64,000 bases of DNA. It comes from CAIXRL01 sp964619155. Its GTDB lineage: Bacteria > Eisenbacteria > RBG-16-71-46. The notes under the pieces were generated by a model. The model was not told where the DNA came from, ran no database searches, and worked only from the letters and a program-made list of their open reading frames with translations. Position 1 is the stretch's first letter, and each line of letters begins with the position of its first letter. A program made the position numbers and the translations under genes. The stretch is from positions 10,447-74,446 of the forward strand of contig CAZUEM010000002.1 of the NCBI GenBank assembly GCA_964619155.1, written 5' to 3'. Below, piece after piece: positions 45,655-53,104 of the stretch.

Positions 45655-48600
45655 ATGTCGCTGTTCCCGCCTGCCCGCCGCATCCGTCGCGGCGCGAGCG
45701 CCGCACTCGCGCTCCTCATCACACTCGCCTCGCCCGCCGCCGCGCGCGATCCCGCCGACCTCCTGCTGCCGCCGCTCGGCGCGCCCGCGGGGCCGGCGCC
45801 CACGCGCGAGGACCTCGGCACCGCGACGCTCGAACCCGCGACGCCCGGTGCGCGCGCCGCCGCGATGCCCTCGCGTCTCGCGCAGCCGGCCAACGTCGTC
45901 TCGCCCGCCGGCTGGTCGTTCGAGTCGAACGTCGCGAACCGCACGCTCGGCACCGGCGCGCAGCCGGCGGGCGACCTGAACGGCGACGGCATCGGCGATT
46001 TCGCCGCGCTCGGCAACGTCAACTCGTTCAACACCGCGCTCTACGTGTTCTTCGGCTCCGCCGCGGGACCGGTGCTCGCGCCCGGCTATCCGGTCACGAA
46101 CCTGCCGGCCGACGGCGGCCTCGCGCCCGCGGGCGACGTGAACGGCGACGGCCGCGACGATCTCGCGCTGTTCTGGTACGGCAACGGCAACCTGAGGCTC
46201 TACTTCGGCAGCGCCTCGGGCGTGGACCTCGTCGGCTACAACGCGCTGAACGGCTACTTCGGCGTCAACGCCTTCGGCCTGCACGGCGGGCCCGCCGGCG
46301 ACGTCAATGGCGACGGTTACGGCGACGTCATCTTCGGCCTGCCGAACTTCGGCGGCACCTGGCCGTGCGCGGCGTCGCCCAACAGCGGCCGCGCCGACGT
46401 GCTGTTCGGCTCGCCAACGGGCCTCAGCGCCGCCAGCAACTGGTTCGTGGCCGGCTGCTACGCGAACGGTCCGGGCTCGTTCCTCGGCTCTTCCGTGGCC
46501 GGCGCGGGCGACGTCAACGCGGACGGCTACGCCGACATCGTCGTCGGCATCCCCGGCGCGGACATCCCGCTCGAGGGCGTGCTCGGCCAGGTCTGCGTGT
46601 TCTACGGCTCGGCGACCGGCCTGCCGCTGCTGCCCGGGTTCTCGAACATGGGCTCGGTCACGCAGGGCACGCGCATCAACGGGCACCACCTGTACGCGAG
46701 CTTCGGCGGCGCGGTCTCGGCCGCCGGCGACCTGAACGCCGACGGCTACGCCGACGTCGCGGTCGGCGCGCCGACCGACGACAACTACGGCAACGACGCC
46801 GGCATGGCGTTCGTCTTCCGCGGCAGCGCCGCGGGCGTGGACACCGCGACCGCGAACCTCCTGTGGTGGGAGAGCGCCGGCGTGCCCGGCGCGCGGTTCG
46901 GCGAGCGGATCGCCCCGGCCGGCGACGTCAACGGCGACGGGCGGCCCGACCTGCTCGTCGGCGAGACCTCGCGCGTGAACCTGGCGCAGGGCGCGGGCGG
47001 CACGCTCGTCATCGTCCAGTCGCTGCTGCACGCCTCGTCGGGCAGCGTCGTGCGCACCGCCGGCGACGTGAACGGCGACGGCTTGAGCGACGTGCTGGTC
47101 GGCGACTTCAACCACTCGAACGGCGAGGCGCTCGAAGGCCGTGTGCTCGTCTACTCGGGCGTGGCCGATCCGCCCTCGCTGTTCGCGAACTGGACGCTCA
47201 ACCAGAGCGCGATCGACAACCCCAACCTCGGCTGGTCGGTCGCCGCGGGCGACGTGAACGCCGACGGCTACGAGGACGTCATCGTCGGCTCGCCCACCTG
47301 GTACAACTTCACCGTCGGCGGCAGCACCAACAACGGCCTGCTGATGCTCTACTACGGGCACGCCACCGGGCTGTCGCCGAGCTACGACTGGTTCTACTAC
47401 GGCGCCAACAACGACCAGGTCGGCCTGTCGGTCGCGACCGCCGACGTGAACGGCGACGGCTTCGCCGACGTGCTCGCGAGCGCGCACACCGCCGCCGGCA
47501 ACACCGGCCAGGTGCGCGTCTGGTACGGCAGCGCCTCGGGGCCCTCGGTCAGCGGACCCAACCTGAACATCACCGGCCCCGATCCCGGCGGCTACTTCGG
47601 CGCCTGCATCGCCGCGGCCGGCGACGTGAACGGCGACGGTTACCCCGATGTCATCGTCGGCGCGAACTACGCCGAGGACCCGCTCACGCCGCTCACCGAC
47701 GAAGGCCGCGCCTACGTGTTCCGCGGCAGCGCCGGCGGTCTCGTCACCACGCCGATCTGGGCGAGGAGCGGCGGACAGCCGAACGCGCATCTCGGCACGT
47801 CGGTGTCGGGCGCCGGCGACGTGAACGGCGACGGGTTCGCGGATGTCGTCGTCGGCGTCCCCGACTTCGACACCGTGGATCTCCTGAGCAACCCGGTGCC
47901 CGACGGCGGCAAGATCATCGTCGCGTTCGGCTCGCCGGGCGGGCCCTCGACCGAGTCCGGGCGGCTCTCGCTCGCCCCGTGGCGCTACGGCGCCGCGGTG
48001 GCCGGTGCGGGCGACGTCAACGGGGACGGCTACAGCGACGTCATCGTCGGCGCGCCGTCGGCGACGAACACGATCAGCGGCGAGGGCGGAGCGCAGGTCA
48101 TCGCCGGCGCCTCGTTCGGGCTCGGTGGCGTCGTGTGGACGCAGTACGGCGGCGAGGCGTTCGGCGGTTACGGTTCGGCCGTTTCGGGTGCGGGCGACGC
48201 CAACGCCGACGGCCTGAGCGACGTGCTGGTCGGCGCCGTGTTCCAGGACATGGGCGGCCCGCAGGACCAGGGCCGCGCCTACCTCTACAAGGGCCCGCTG
48301 CCCGCGGGCGCCGCGCCGATCTGGACCGGCAGCGGCGGCTCGACGTTCGCGAATCTCGGCCACTCGCTCGCCAACGCCGGCGACGTGAACGGAGATGGCT
48401 GGACCGACTACGTGTTCGGCCTGCCGGGCTACAACGGCAGCGGCTGGCGGCAGGGGCAGGCGCGAGTCCACCACGGCTCGCAGGGCGGCGGCACGTTCCA
48501 GATCGAACTGGCCTACCACCTCACGGCCCCGGGGCACGTGATGCAGCCCGACATCCAGAGCGACCCGGGCAGCGTCGCGCTGCTCTCGACCGCGCGCTCG

Positions 48601-49191
48601 TCCGCGGGCCGCTCCCGCGTCCGCCTGCAGTACCGCGTGACGCCCGTCGTCGGCCTGCCCGCCCCGGCGCAGTCCGGGTTCTCGCCCTGGGTGCTGACGA
48701 ACGCCCCGGCCGCGAACGGGAGCCTCGCCGGCATCATCTACGGCATCGGCGGCCTCACCGCCGGCGTGCCGTACGCCTGGGAAGTGCGCACGCACGCGAG
48801 GAACCTCTACTTCCCGAGCGGGCCGTGGCGCTCGCCGCCGCGCAGCGGGCGGCGCGAGACCGATTTCCGCGTGCCCGGCAGCTACCTCGACGTGGCCGGC
48901 GGCGCGTCGCGGGGCGAGTTGCTGCTCGCCGACGTGCGCCCGAACCCGATGCTCGCGCGTGCCGCCGTGGTCTTCACCCTCTCGCGCGCGGGCGACGTCT
49001 CGCTCGCCGTGCACGACGTGATGGGCCGGCGCGTGCGCATGCTGGCGAGTGGCGCCATGGCCGCGGGCGAGCACCGCGTCGCGTGGGACGGTCTCGCCGA
49101 CGACGGCGGAGCCGCGAGCGCCGGCGTCTACCTCGTACGGCTCGAGGCCGAGGGCCGCGTGCTGAGCCGCAAGATCGTCCGCCTCCGATAG
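45655..49191 (+). CDS. Secreted FG-GAP double beta-propeller protein with FlgD-like C-terminus
   Basis: The 1178-residue protein has a signal peptide (about 1-31, ending PAAA). I count 14 copies of the calcium-binding loop GD(V/L)N(G/A)DG between about residues 108 and 930, each followed by a 'VxVG' strand and an FG-GAP-like segment. Fourteen repeats fit two seven-bladed propellers of the integrin-alpha type. The C-terminal region (about 1090-1178) is the FlgD/T9SS-like Ig domain (LAVHDVMGRRVRMLASG ... GVYLVRL). ATG at 45655 follows AGGAGG. It is probably a surface-attached or released adhesin or matrix protein; ligand unknown. Confidence 0.88.
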   Translation: MSLFPPARRIRRGASAALALLITLASPAAARDPADLLLPPLGAPAGPAPTREDLGTATLEPATPGARAAAMPSRLAQPANVVSPAGWSFESNVANRTLGTGAQPAGDLNGDGIGDFAALGNVNSFNTALYVFFGSAAGPVLAPGYPVTNLPADGGLAPAGDVNGDGRDDLALFWYGNGNLRLYFGSASGVDLVGYNALNGYFGVNAFGLHGGPAGDVNGDGYGDVIFGLPNFGGTWPCAASPNSGRADVLFGSPTGLSAASNWFVAGCYANGPGSFLGSSVAGAGDVNADGYADIVVGIPGADIPLEGVLGQVCVFYGSATGLPLLPGFSNMGSVTQGTRINGHHLYASFGGAVSAAGDLNADGYADVAVGAPTDDNYGNDAGMAFVFRGSAAGVDTATANLLWWESAGVPGARFGERIAPAGDVNGDGRPDLLVGETSRVNLAQGAGGTLVIVQSLLHASSGSVVRTAGDVNGDGLSDVLVGDFNHSNGEALEGRVLVYSGVADPPSLFANWTLNQSAIDNPNLGWSVAAGDVNADGYEDVIVGSPTWYNFTVGGSTNNGLLMLYYGHATGLSPSYDWFYYGANNDQVGLSVATADVNGDGFADVLASAHTAAGNTGQVRVWYGSASGPSVSGPNLNITGPDPGGYFGACIAAAGDVNGDGYPDVIVGANYAEDPLTPLTDEGRAYVFRGSAGGLVTTPIWARSGGQPNAHLGTSVSGAGDVNGDGFADVVVGVPDFDTVDLLSNPVPDGGKIIVAFGSPGGPSTESGRLSLAPWRYGAAVAGAGDVNGDGYSDVIVGAPSATNTISGEGGAQVIAGASFGLGGVVWTQYGGEAFGGYGSAVSGAGDANADGLSDVLVGAVFQDMGGPQDQGRAYLYKGPLPAGAAPIWTGSGGSTFANLGHSLANAGDVNGDGWTDYVFGLPGYNGSGWRQGQARVHHGSQGGGTFQIELAYHLTAPGHVMQPDIQSDPGSVALLSTARSSAGRSRVRLQYRVTPVVGLPAPAQSGFSPWVLTNAPAANGSLAGIIYGIGGLTAGVPYAWEVRTHARNLYFPSGPWRSPPRSGRRETDFRVPGSYLDVAGGASRGELLLADVRPNPMLARAAVVFTLSRAGDVSLAVHDVMGRRVRMLASGAMAAGEHRVAWDGLADDGGAASAGVYLVRLEAEGRVLSRKIVRLR

Positions 49192-49215
49192 CGCGCTCGG
49201 AATCGTTCCCCGCGA

Positions 49216-49242
49216 GGCCTCCGGCCGCATCGGCCGGGGGCC
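49216..49242 (+). terminator. Terminator after the FG-GAP protein gene
   Basis: GGCCTCCGGCCG and CGGCCGGGGGCC pair over 12 bp (one G-T wobble) around CAT, followed by TTCGCCTTGTCTGCCCTTT. Confidence 0.7.
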
Positions 49243-49421
49243 TTCGCCTTGTCTGCCCTTTCTGCCCGGGCGGCGGCCGAACCGCCCGCCGCCGCTCCGG
49301 CGGTCAGATTGCTGCAAAGCGCCGCGAAAGGGCTTGGGGCCGGGCGCGGCCGCGGTGCATGCTCCCGGCACTGGCGCGCGTTCCCCGACTCCCCGGAGCC
49401 GCGCGCCGAAAGGAACGCACC

Positions 49422-50276
49422 ATGAGGAGTCCCGATCTCGCGGCCCGCGCGTCGAGCGCGGGCGCGCTGGTCCTGGGCCTCGCGCTCGTCGCGGCGGCGA
49501 CGTTGCTCGCCGTGCCCGCCAGCCGGGCGCAGGGGGAGGGCGCGCGCCGCGAAGGCCCCGCCTGGCGGGAGGCCGGCCGCGGGGGCGAGCGCGCCCGGCA
49601 AGGCGGCGAAGTCCGCTCGAAGGGCGACGGCGGCCGCACGCGCGGCGGCGAGAGGATCTCCCGGGGCGGCGATCGTTCGCGCAGCGGCGGCGACGTCCGC
49701 CGGCGCGGCGACGGCGGACGCACGCGCGGCGACGACCGCGCGTACCGGGGCGGCGAACGCTCGCGCACCGGCGGCGACGTCCGCTGGAAGGGCGACGGCG
49801 GGCGCCCGCGCGGCGGCGACTGGCGCGACCGCGACCGGCGGCACGATCGCGTCCGCGTTTACCGCGACGCGCCACGCTACTACGGCGGCACGCGGTACTA
49901 CCGCGACTACGGGCCGCGCCGCTACTACCGCGAGTGGTACGACGCGCGGCCGTACCTGCACCGCTACCCGCGCACGATCACGTACGTGAGCTTCGGGCTC
50001 GGGCTGCCGTACTACTGCCCCGTCCGCTACCGGCACGTCGAGTATCGCTACCCGGTCGTGCGCTACGCGCACGAGATCGACGTGGACAACCTGCCGCCGC
50101 GCGGCTGCTACTACTACGACCCGCACTGCGACGTGGAGTTCCCCGACCTCGACAGCTACACCGAACACTTGGACCACGAAGGCCATGGAGTCACGATCGA
50201 GATCCGCGACCTCGACTCGGGCGGCTACATCCGCACGCTGGAGTTCGTGGGCGGCTACTGGGTGGTGCAGCGATAG
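49422..50276 (+). CDS. Secreted Arg/Gly-rich repeat protein with Tyr-rich C-terminal region
   Basis: The 284-residue protein has a signal peptide (about 1-36, ending SRAQ). Residues about 61-136 are 2.6 copies of a 28-residue repeat, GG(E/D)VRxxGDGGRTRG and following, strongly basic and Gly-rich. Residues about 140-215 are rich in Tyr and Arg (RYYRDYGPRRYYREWYD). The last 70 residues form a small domain with two Cys (CYYYDPHCDVEFPD). ATG at 49422 follows AAAGGAA. The basic repeats suggest binding to nucleic acid or acidic polysaccharide outside the cell, which is only a guess. I do not recognise the family. Confidence 0.7.
   Translation: MRSPDLAARASSAGALVLGLALVAAATLLAVPASRAQGEGARREGPAWREAGRGGERARQGGEVRSKGDGGRTRGGERISRGGDRSRSGGDVRRRGDGGRTRGDDRAYRGGERSRTGGDVRWKGDGGRPRGGDWRDRDRRHDRVRVYRDAPRYYGGTRYYRDYGPRRYYREWYDARPYLHRYPRTITYVSFGLGLPYYCPVRYRHVEYRYPVVRYAHEIDVDNLPPRGCYYYDPHCDVEFPDLDSYTEHLDHEGHGVTIEIRDLDSGGYIRTLEFVGGYWVVQR
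49602..49829 (+). repeat. 84-bp minisatellite, 2.6 copies, coding
   Basis: Units start at 49602, 49686 and 49770, each beginning GGCGGCGA and spaced exactly 84 nt (28 codons). The third is partial. Copies differ at several positions. The exact multiple of three keeps the frame open, so copy number could change without breaking the gene. Confidence 0.8.
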
Positions 50277-50305
50277 GCCGGTGGCGAACCGGGTCACGAA
50301 GGGCG

Positions 50306-50335
50306 AACGCCCGCGCGTGGGAACGCGCGGGCGTT
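50306..50335 (+). terminator. Terminator after the Arg/Gly-rich protein gene
   Basis: AACGCCCGCGCGT and ACGCGCGGGCGTT pair perfectly over 13 bp around GGGA, 30 nt after the stop codon. Confidence 0.75.
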
Positions 50336-50416
50336 TCGCTGGGGGGGGCGGTGGGCGCACGGGATGGCGGGACCGGCGGAGGGATGGGCCGAGCACATCG
50401 CCGCGACCCGCGAGAC

Positions 50417-50446
50417 TTGCGGAGCACCCGTAAGTTCGTGTATCTA
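50417..50446 (+). promoter_or_regulatory. Promoter of the broken tRNA-Ser copy
   Basis: TTGCGG (50417-50422) and TATCTA (50441-50446) are separated by 18 nt. The -10 box ends 7 nt before the tRNA fragment, exactly as at the intact tRNA-Ser(CGA). This suggests it once drove a complete tRNA gene. Confidence 0.5.
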
Positions 50447-50451
50447 CGCCC

Positions 50452-50492
<41 letters not shown>

Positions 50493-50550
50493 CGGAATAG
50501 GGACCGATTACAATCGAACGCACGAAGTCGTGTCGCCATCTACATCTACG

Positions 50551-50584
50551 CGAAGCCCACGGGACTGCGGTCCCGTGGGCTTCG
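50551..50584 (+). terminator. Very strong hairpin at the left end of the island
   Basis: CGAAGCCCACGGGAC and GTCCCGTGGGCTTCG pair perfectly over 15 bp around TGCG. It lies about 60 nt after the tRNA fragment and could end its transcript or protect the island from read-through. Confidence 0.65.
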
Positions 50585-50636
50585 TGCTGGAAGCGGGACA
50601 CTGGTGGACACCAGAGGACAGTAGAGGACTCTGAAG

Positions 50637-50656
50637 CAGTAGCGATTCAGTAGCAG
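50637..50656. repeat. Left CAGTAGC repeats (possible integrase arm sites)
   Basis: CAGTAGC at 50637-50643 and CAGTAGC again within 50648-50654 are direct repeats 11 nt apart. The same heptamer occurs at 55679-55685, with a near copy (CAGTAGTAGC) at 55688-55697, at the other end of the island. Paired short repeats at both ends resemble arm-type recombinase sites. Confidence 0.35.
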
Positions 50657-50858
50657 CCACGCCGGCCAACCACGGCGCGACGGAAGATGCGTTCCCCACC
50701 GGGTGGACGCATGTTGCGCAAGGGGGGGGGGGCGCCGGCCTACCGTTCTCCCCGATCGATCCGCACGTCGAGTTCAGCCGATCGCCGCGCCATCCCCGCT
50801 GACCGACTCCGCGACGCCCGAGACCGAGGTCCGAAGGTCCACACCCGGGAGGTCGCCA
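50657..50858. other. Leader region before the first island gene
   Basis: About 200 nt with no confident gene. It contains a G10 homopolymer near 50721-50730, an error-prone or slippage-prone run, and presumably the promoter for 50859-52997. Confidence 0.4.
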
Positions 50859-52997
50859 ATGATCCCGCATCCGCGCTTCCTAGCGCGTTCTTCATCCCTT
50901 GTCGTCCTGTCCTGCGTTGTCGGCCTCTTCGGCTCCGCACCGGCGATGGCCCTGCAGTTGCGCTGGAGCACTGGAACGACCGACCTGACGGTCAACCAGA
51001 ACACGCAGGCGGTGCTGGTTGTCCAAGCGGATTCGGCCGAGACGGCGTTGCCGAACTCTTGGCGCCTGCTGTGGACCGCCGACTCGCTCGGCATCCAACT
51101 CCTGTCCTCCGATCAAGCGTGCCTCGTGGATACGGCGAAGGTCGACTCGATTGCTCCGCCCACGACGCCCGCGGACAGCGCCGCCAATCAGATCACGGCG
51201 CACTTCTGCTCGTCGGGAAGCGGCAACGCCACCACGGCAGCCTGGCTCATTGACCTCCCTGCCGGCGGCCACGGGAAGCTGAAGGTCGTGGCGCTCAATC
51301 CCGCAGACACGTCGAAGGTGATTGAATCGAACGAGGTCGCATTCAATGGAGGGATCGGTGGCGACTACCAGCCACTTGTCTTGTCGGCCACCCAATCCCG
51401 ATCGGCGAACACGATCAGCGTGAGGGCTGTGGGCGCCGGGCTGAACTTGGCCACCCAGGCACGAATCGTCTCGCGCGATGCGGACTGGAGCATCCCCCTC
51501 GCGACCACGAGTCAGAGTTCTGAAGTTCTCGTTGCGGCAGCTCAGGTCCCCGCCTGCCTACCGCCAGCGGTGCTGGAGCTTGGCGGTGTGTCAGGGTACG
51601 CATCGTCCGTTCCTCTTCCTGGCGATGTCGTCCAAGCGCCAACCGCGGCCTACTCCTACGGCAAGTTCCATGATCCTATTGCGGGAACGCGCCCAAAGGA
51701 CTTCTCATTCTTCTACGACAACCTCGGCCACTTCCATCTCTTCTTCATCAACACGTATGTCGGCATGCCGCTCGACCCTCACAACGAGCGCTATTTCGGC
51801 CACACGAAGGGTACCGACCTGCGAGACGACTGGAGCGCGCCCGACACCTCCTTCCATCGGCAGGGTACGGGGTGGGAGAGCCAGCACGTGTGGGCGCCGA
51901 CCATCATGCAGCTCGGCCCAACCTACTACATGTTCTACACGGGGGTAGATCAGCAGTCGAACCAGTCCATTGGCGTTGTGAGTACAGACGATATCAACAA
52001 TGACCCAATCAACTGGGGCACCCGCCCGAGCTCACCTATCGTCTCTCGTGCGAACGTCTCGTGGATCGACCGGGTCGGCTCGGCCCAATGCAGGGATCCG
52101 TTCATCATGCGGGCTCCCTACGACAGCACGATCTACGTGATGCTTTACTCGACGCAGTACTACGATTCGTCGTCCAGCTCATCCAAGACCACGATCGGCA
52201 TCGCCCACCAGCGCTCCAATATGCTGACGCAGACGTGGTTCGACGACGGACGACTCCAGGTGACGGATGTGCCAAGCGCCGCGCTAACCGCGAGGGCGGA
52301 ATCGCCGCACGCCTTCGTTCACATCAATGCCCGTGGCGATACTTCGTACTACGTCTGCGCCAGCGGCAATGACGAGGCCTTCCCAGGTCGGGAGCGCCTG
52401 TTGCGCAACCGCAGGAGCCCTTGGGACTACACCGCGGACACGACTGCAGGCCACTGGAATCTAATCTCAAGCCTCTACGACCAGTTGGGCTGGGCCACAT
52501 TGGATCAGGACGTATTCAATGACTTCAATGCGTCGGAATACTGCAAGATGTACAACCACGAGTATCTTGCGGGTGTCAATGCGACCATTGGCGTCGATAG
52601 CACGTATGCCGTCTGGATCACAATGATCCAGTGGCTCGACGGCGGCTCTGATCCGGACGTGATGGCCCTGCTCGGGCCCGTGACTGGTGTCGGGGGCAAG
52701 GACCAACGCGGCGGCCAGTCGGCGGAGCAGCTTCGGCTGTTGGGGCGGTCGCCGGGACAAGGGTCGGTAGTGTTGGAGATGAGCGTTCCTCGGGCTGAAC
52801 ATGTCGAGCTGGCCATCTACGATATCGCGGGGCGGACGGTGAAGCGGCTTGCTAGCGGAACCCAACTGCGTGGAAGTTGGAGGGTGCCATGGGATGGGCG
52901 TGACGAGTTGGGCATCGCGATGGGAAGCGGTGTCTACTTCGCTCGGATGTCGTGGCCTGGCGGAGCACGGGTGGCACGGGTTGTCGTGCTACGATGA
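50859..52997 (+). CDS. Secreted GH43/GH32-like five-bladed propeller protein with FlgD-like C-terminus
   Basis: The 712-residue protein has a signal peptide (about 1-32, ending APAMA). The first 230 residues are beta-sandwich-like. The central part (about 265-610) looks like a clan GH-F/GH-J propeller: GKFHDPIAGTRPKDFSFFYD, HVWAPTIMQLGPTYYMFYTG, CRDPFIMRAPYDSTIYVMLY and ESPHAFVHINARGDTSYYV are placed as in GH43/GH32/GH62 enzymes, with acidic residues in each. The end (about 625-712) is the FlgD-like Ig domain (LAIYDIAGRTVKRLASG). ATG at 50859 follows GGGAGG. It may release arabinose, xylose or fructose from glycans, or only bind them. G+C is lower than in the flanks, consistent with import on the island. 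Confidence 0.72.
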   Translation: MIPHPRFLARSSSLVVLSCVVGLFGSAPAMALQLRWSTGTTDLTVNQNTQAVLVVQADSAETALPNSWRLLWTADSLGIQLLSSDQACLVDTAKVDSIAPPTTPADSAANQITAHFCSSGSGNATTAAWLIDLPAGGHGKLKVVALNPADTSKVIESNEVAFNGGIGGDYQPLVLSATQSRSANTISVRAVGAGLNLATQARIVSRDADWSIPLATTSQSSEVLVAAAQVPACLPPAVLELGGVSGYASSVPLPGDVVQAPTAAYSYGKFHDPIAGTRPKDFSFFYDNLGHFHLFFINTYVGMPLDPHNERYFGHTKGTDLRDDWSAPDTSFHRQGTGWESQHVWAPTIMQLGPTYYMFYTGVDQQSNQSIGVVSTDDINNDPINWGTRPSSPIVSRANVSWIDRVGSAQCRDPFIMRAPYDSTIYVMLYSTQYYDSSSSSSKTTIGIAHQRSNMLTQTWFDDGRLQVTDVPSAALTARAESPHAFVHINARGDTSYYVCASGNDEAFPGRERLLRNRRSPWDYTADTTAGHWNLISSLYDQLGWATLDQDVFNDFNASEYCKMYNHEYLAGVNATIGVDSTYAVWITMIQWLDGGSDPDVMALLGPVTGVGGKDQRGGQSAEQLRLLGRSPGQGSVVLEMSVPRAEHVELAIYDIAGRTVKRLASGTQLRGSWRVPWDGRDELGIAMGSGVYFARMSWPGGARVARVVVLR

Positions 52998-53104
52998 GTG
53001 CAGCCCGCCGCTCCCGCGGAGCAAGCGGCTGGCTCGGTCCCCGCGCGAGTCGCTTCGATGGAGTTCGGGGCTGCTGCCGTCCAGTGCACCGAGGGTGAGT
53101 TGCC

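Noticed and set aside
45496..49875. Minus-strand frame of 1459 residues opposite the FG-GAP gene
   Set aside because: High-GC shadow frame rich in Arg, Ala and Val with no domain; the plus strand has a signal peptide, repeats and a ribosome binding site.
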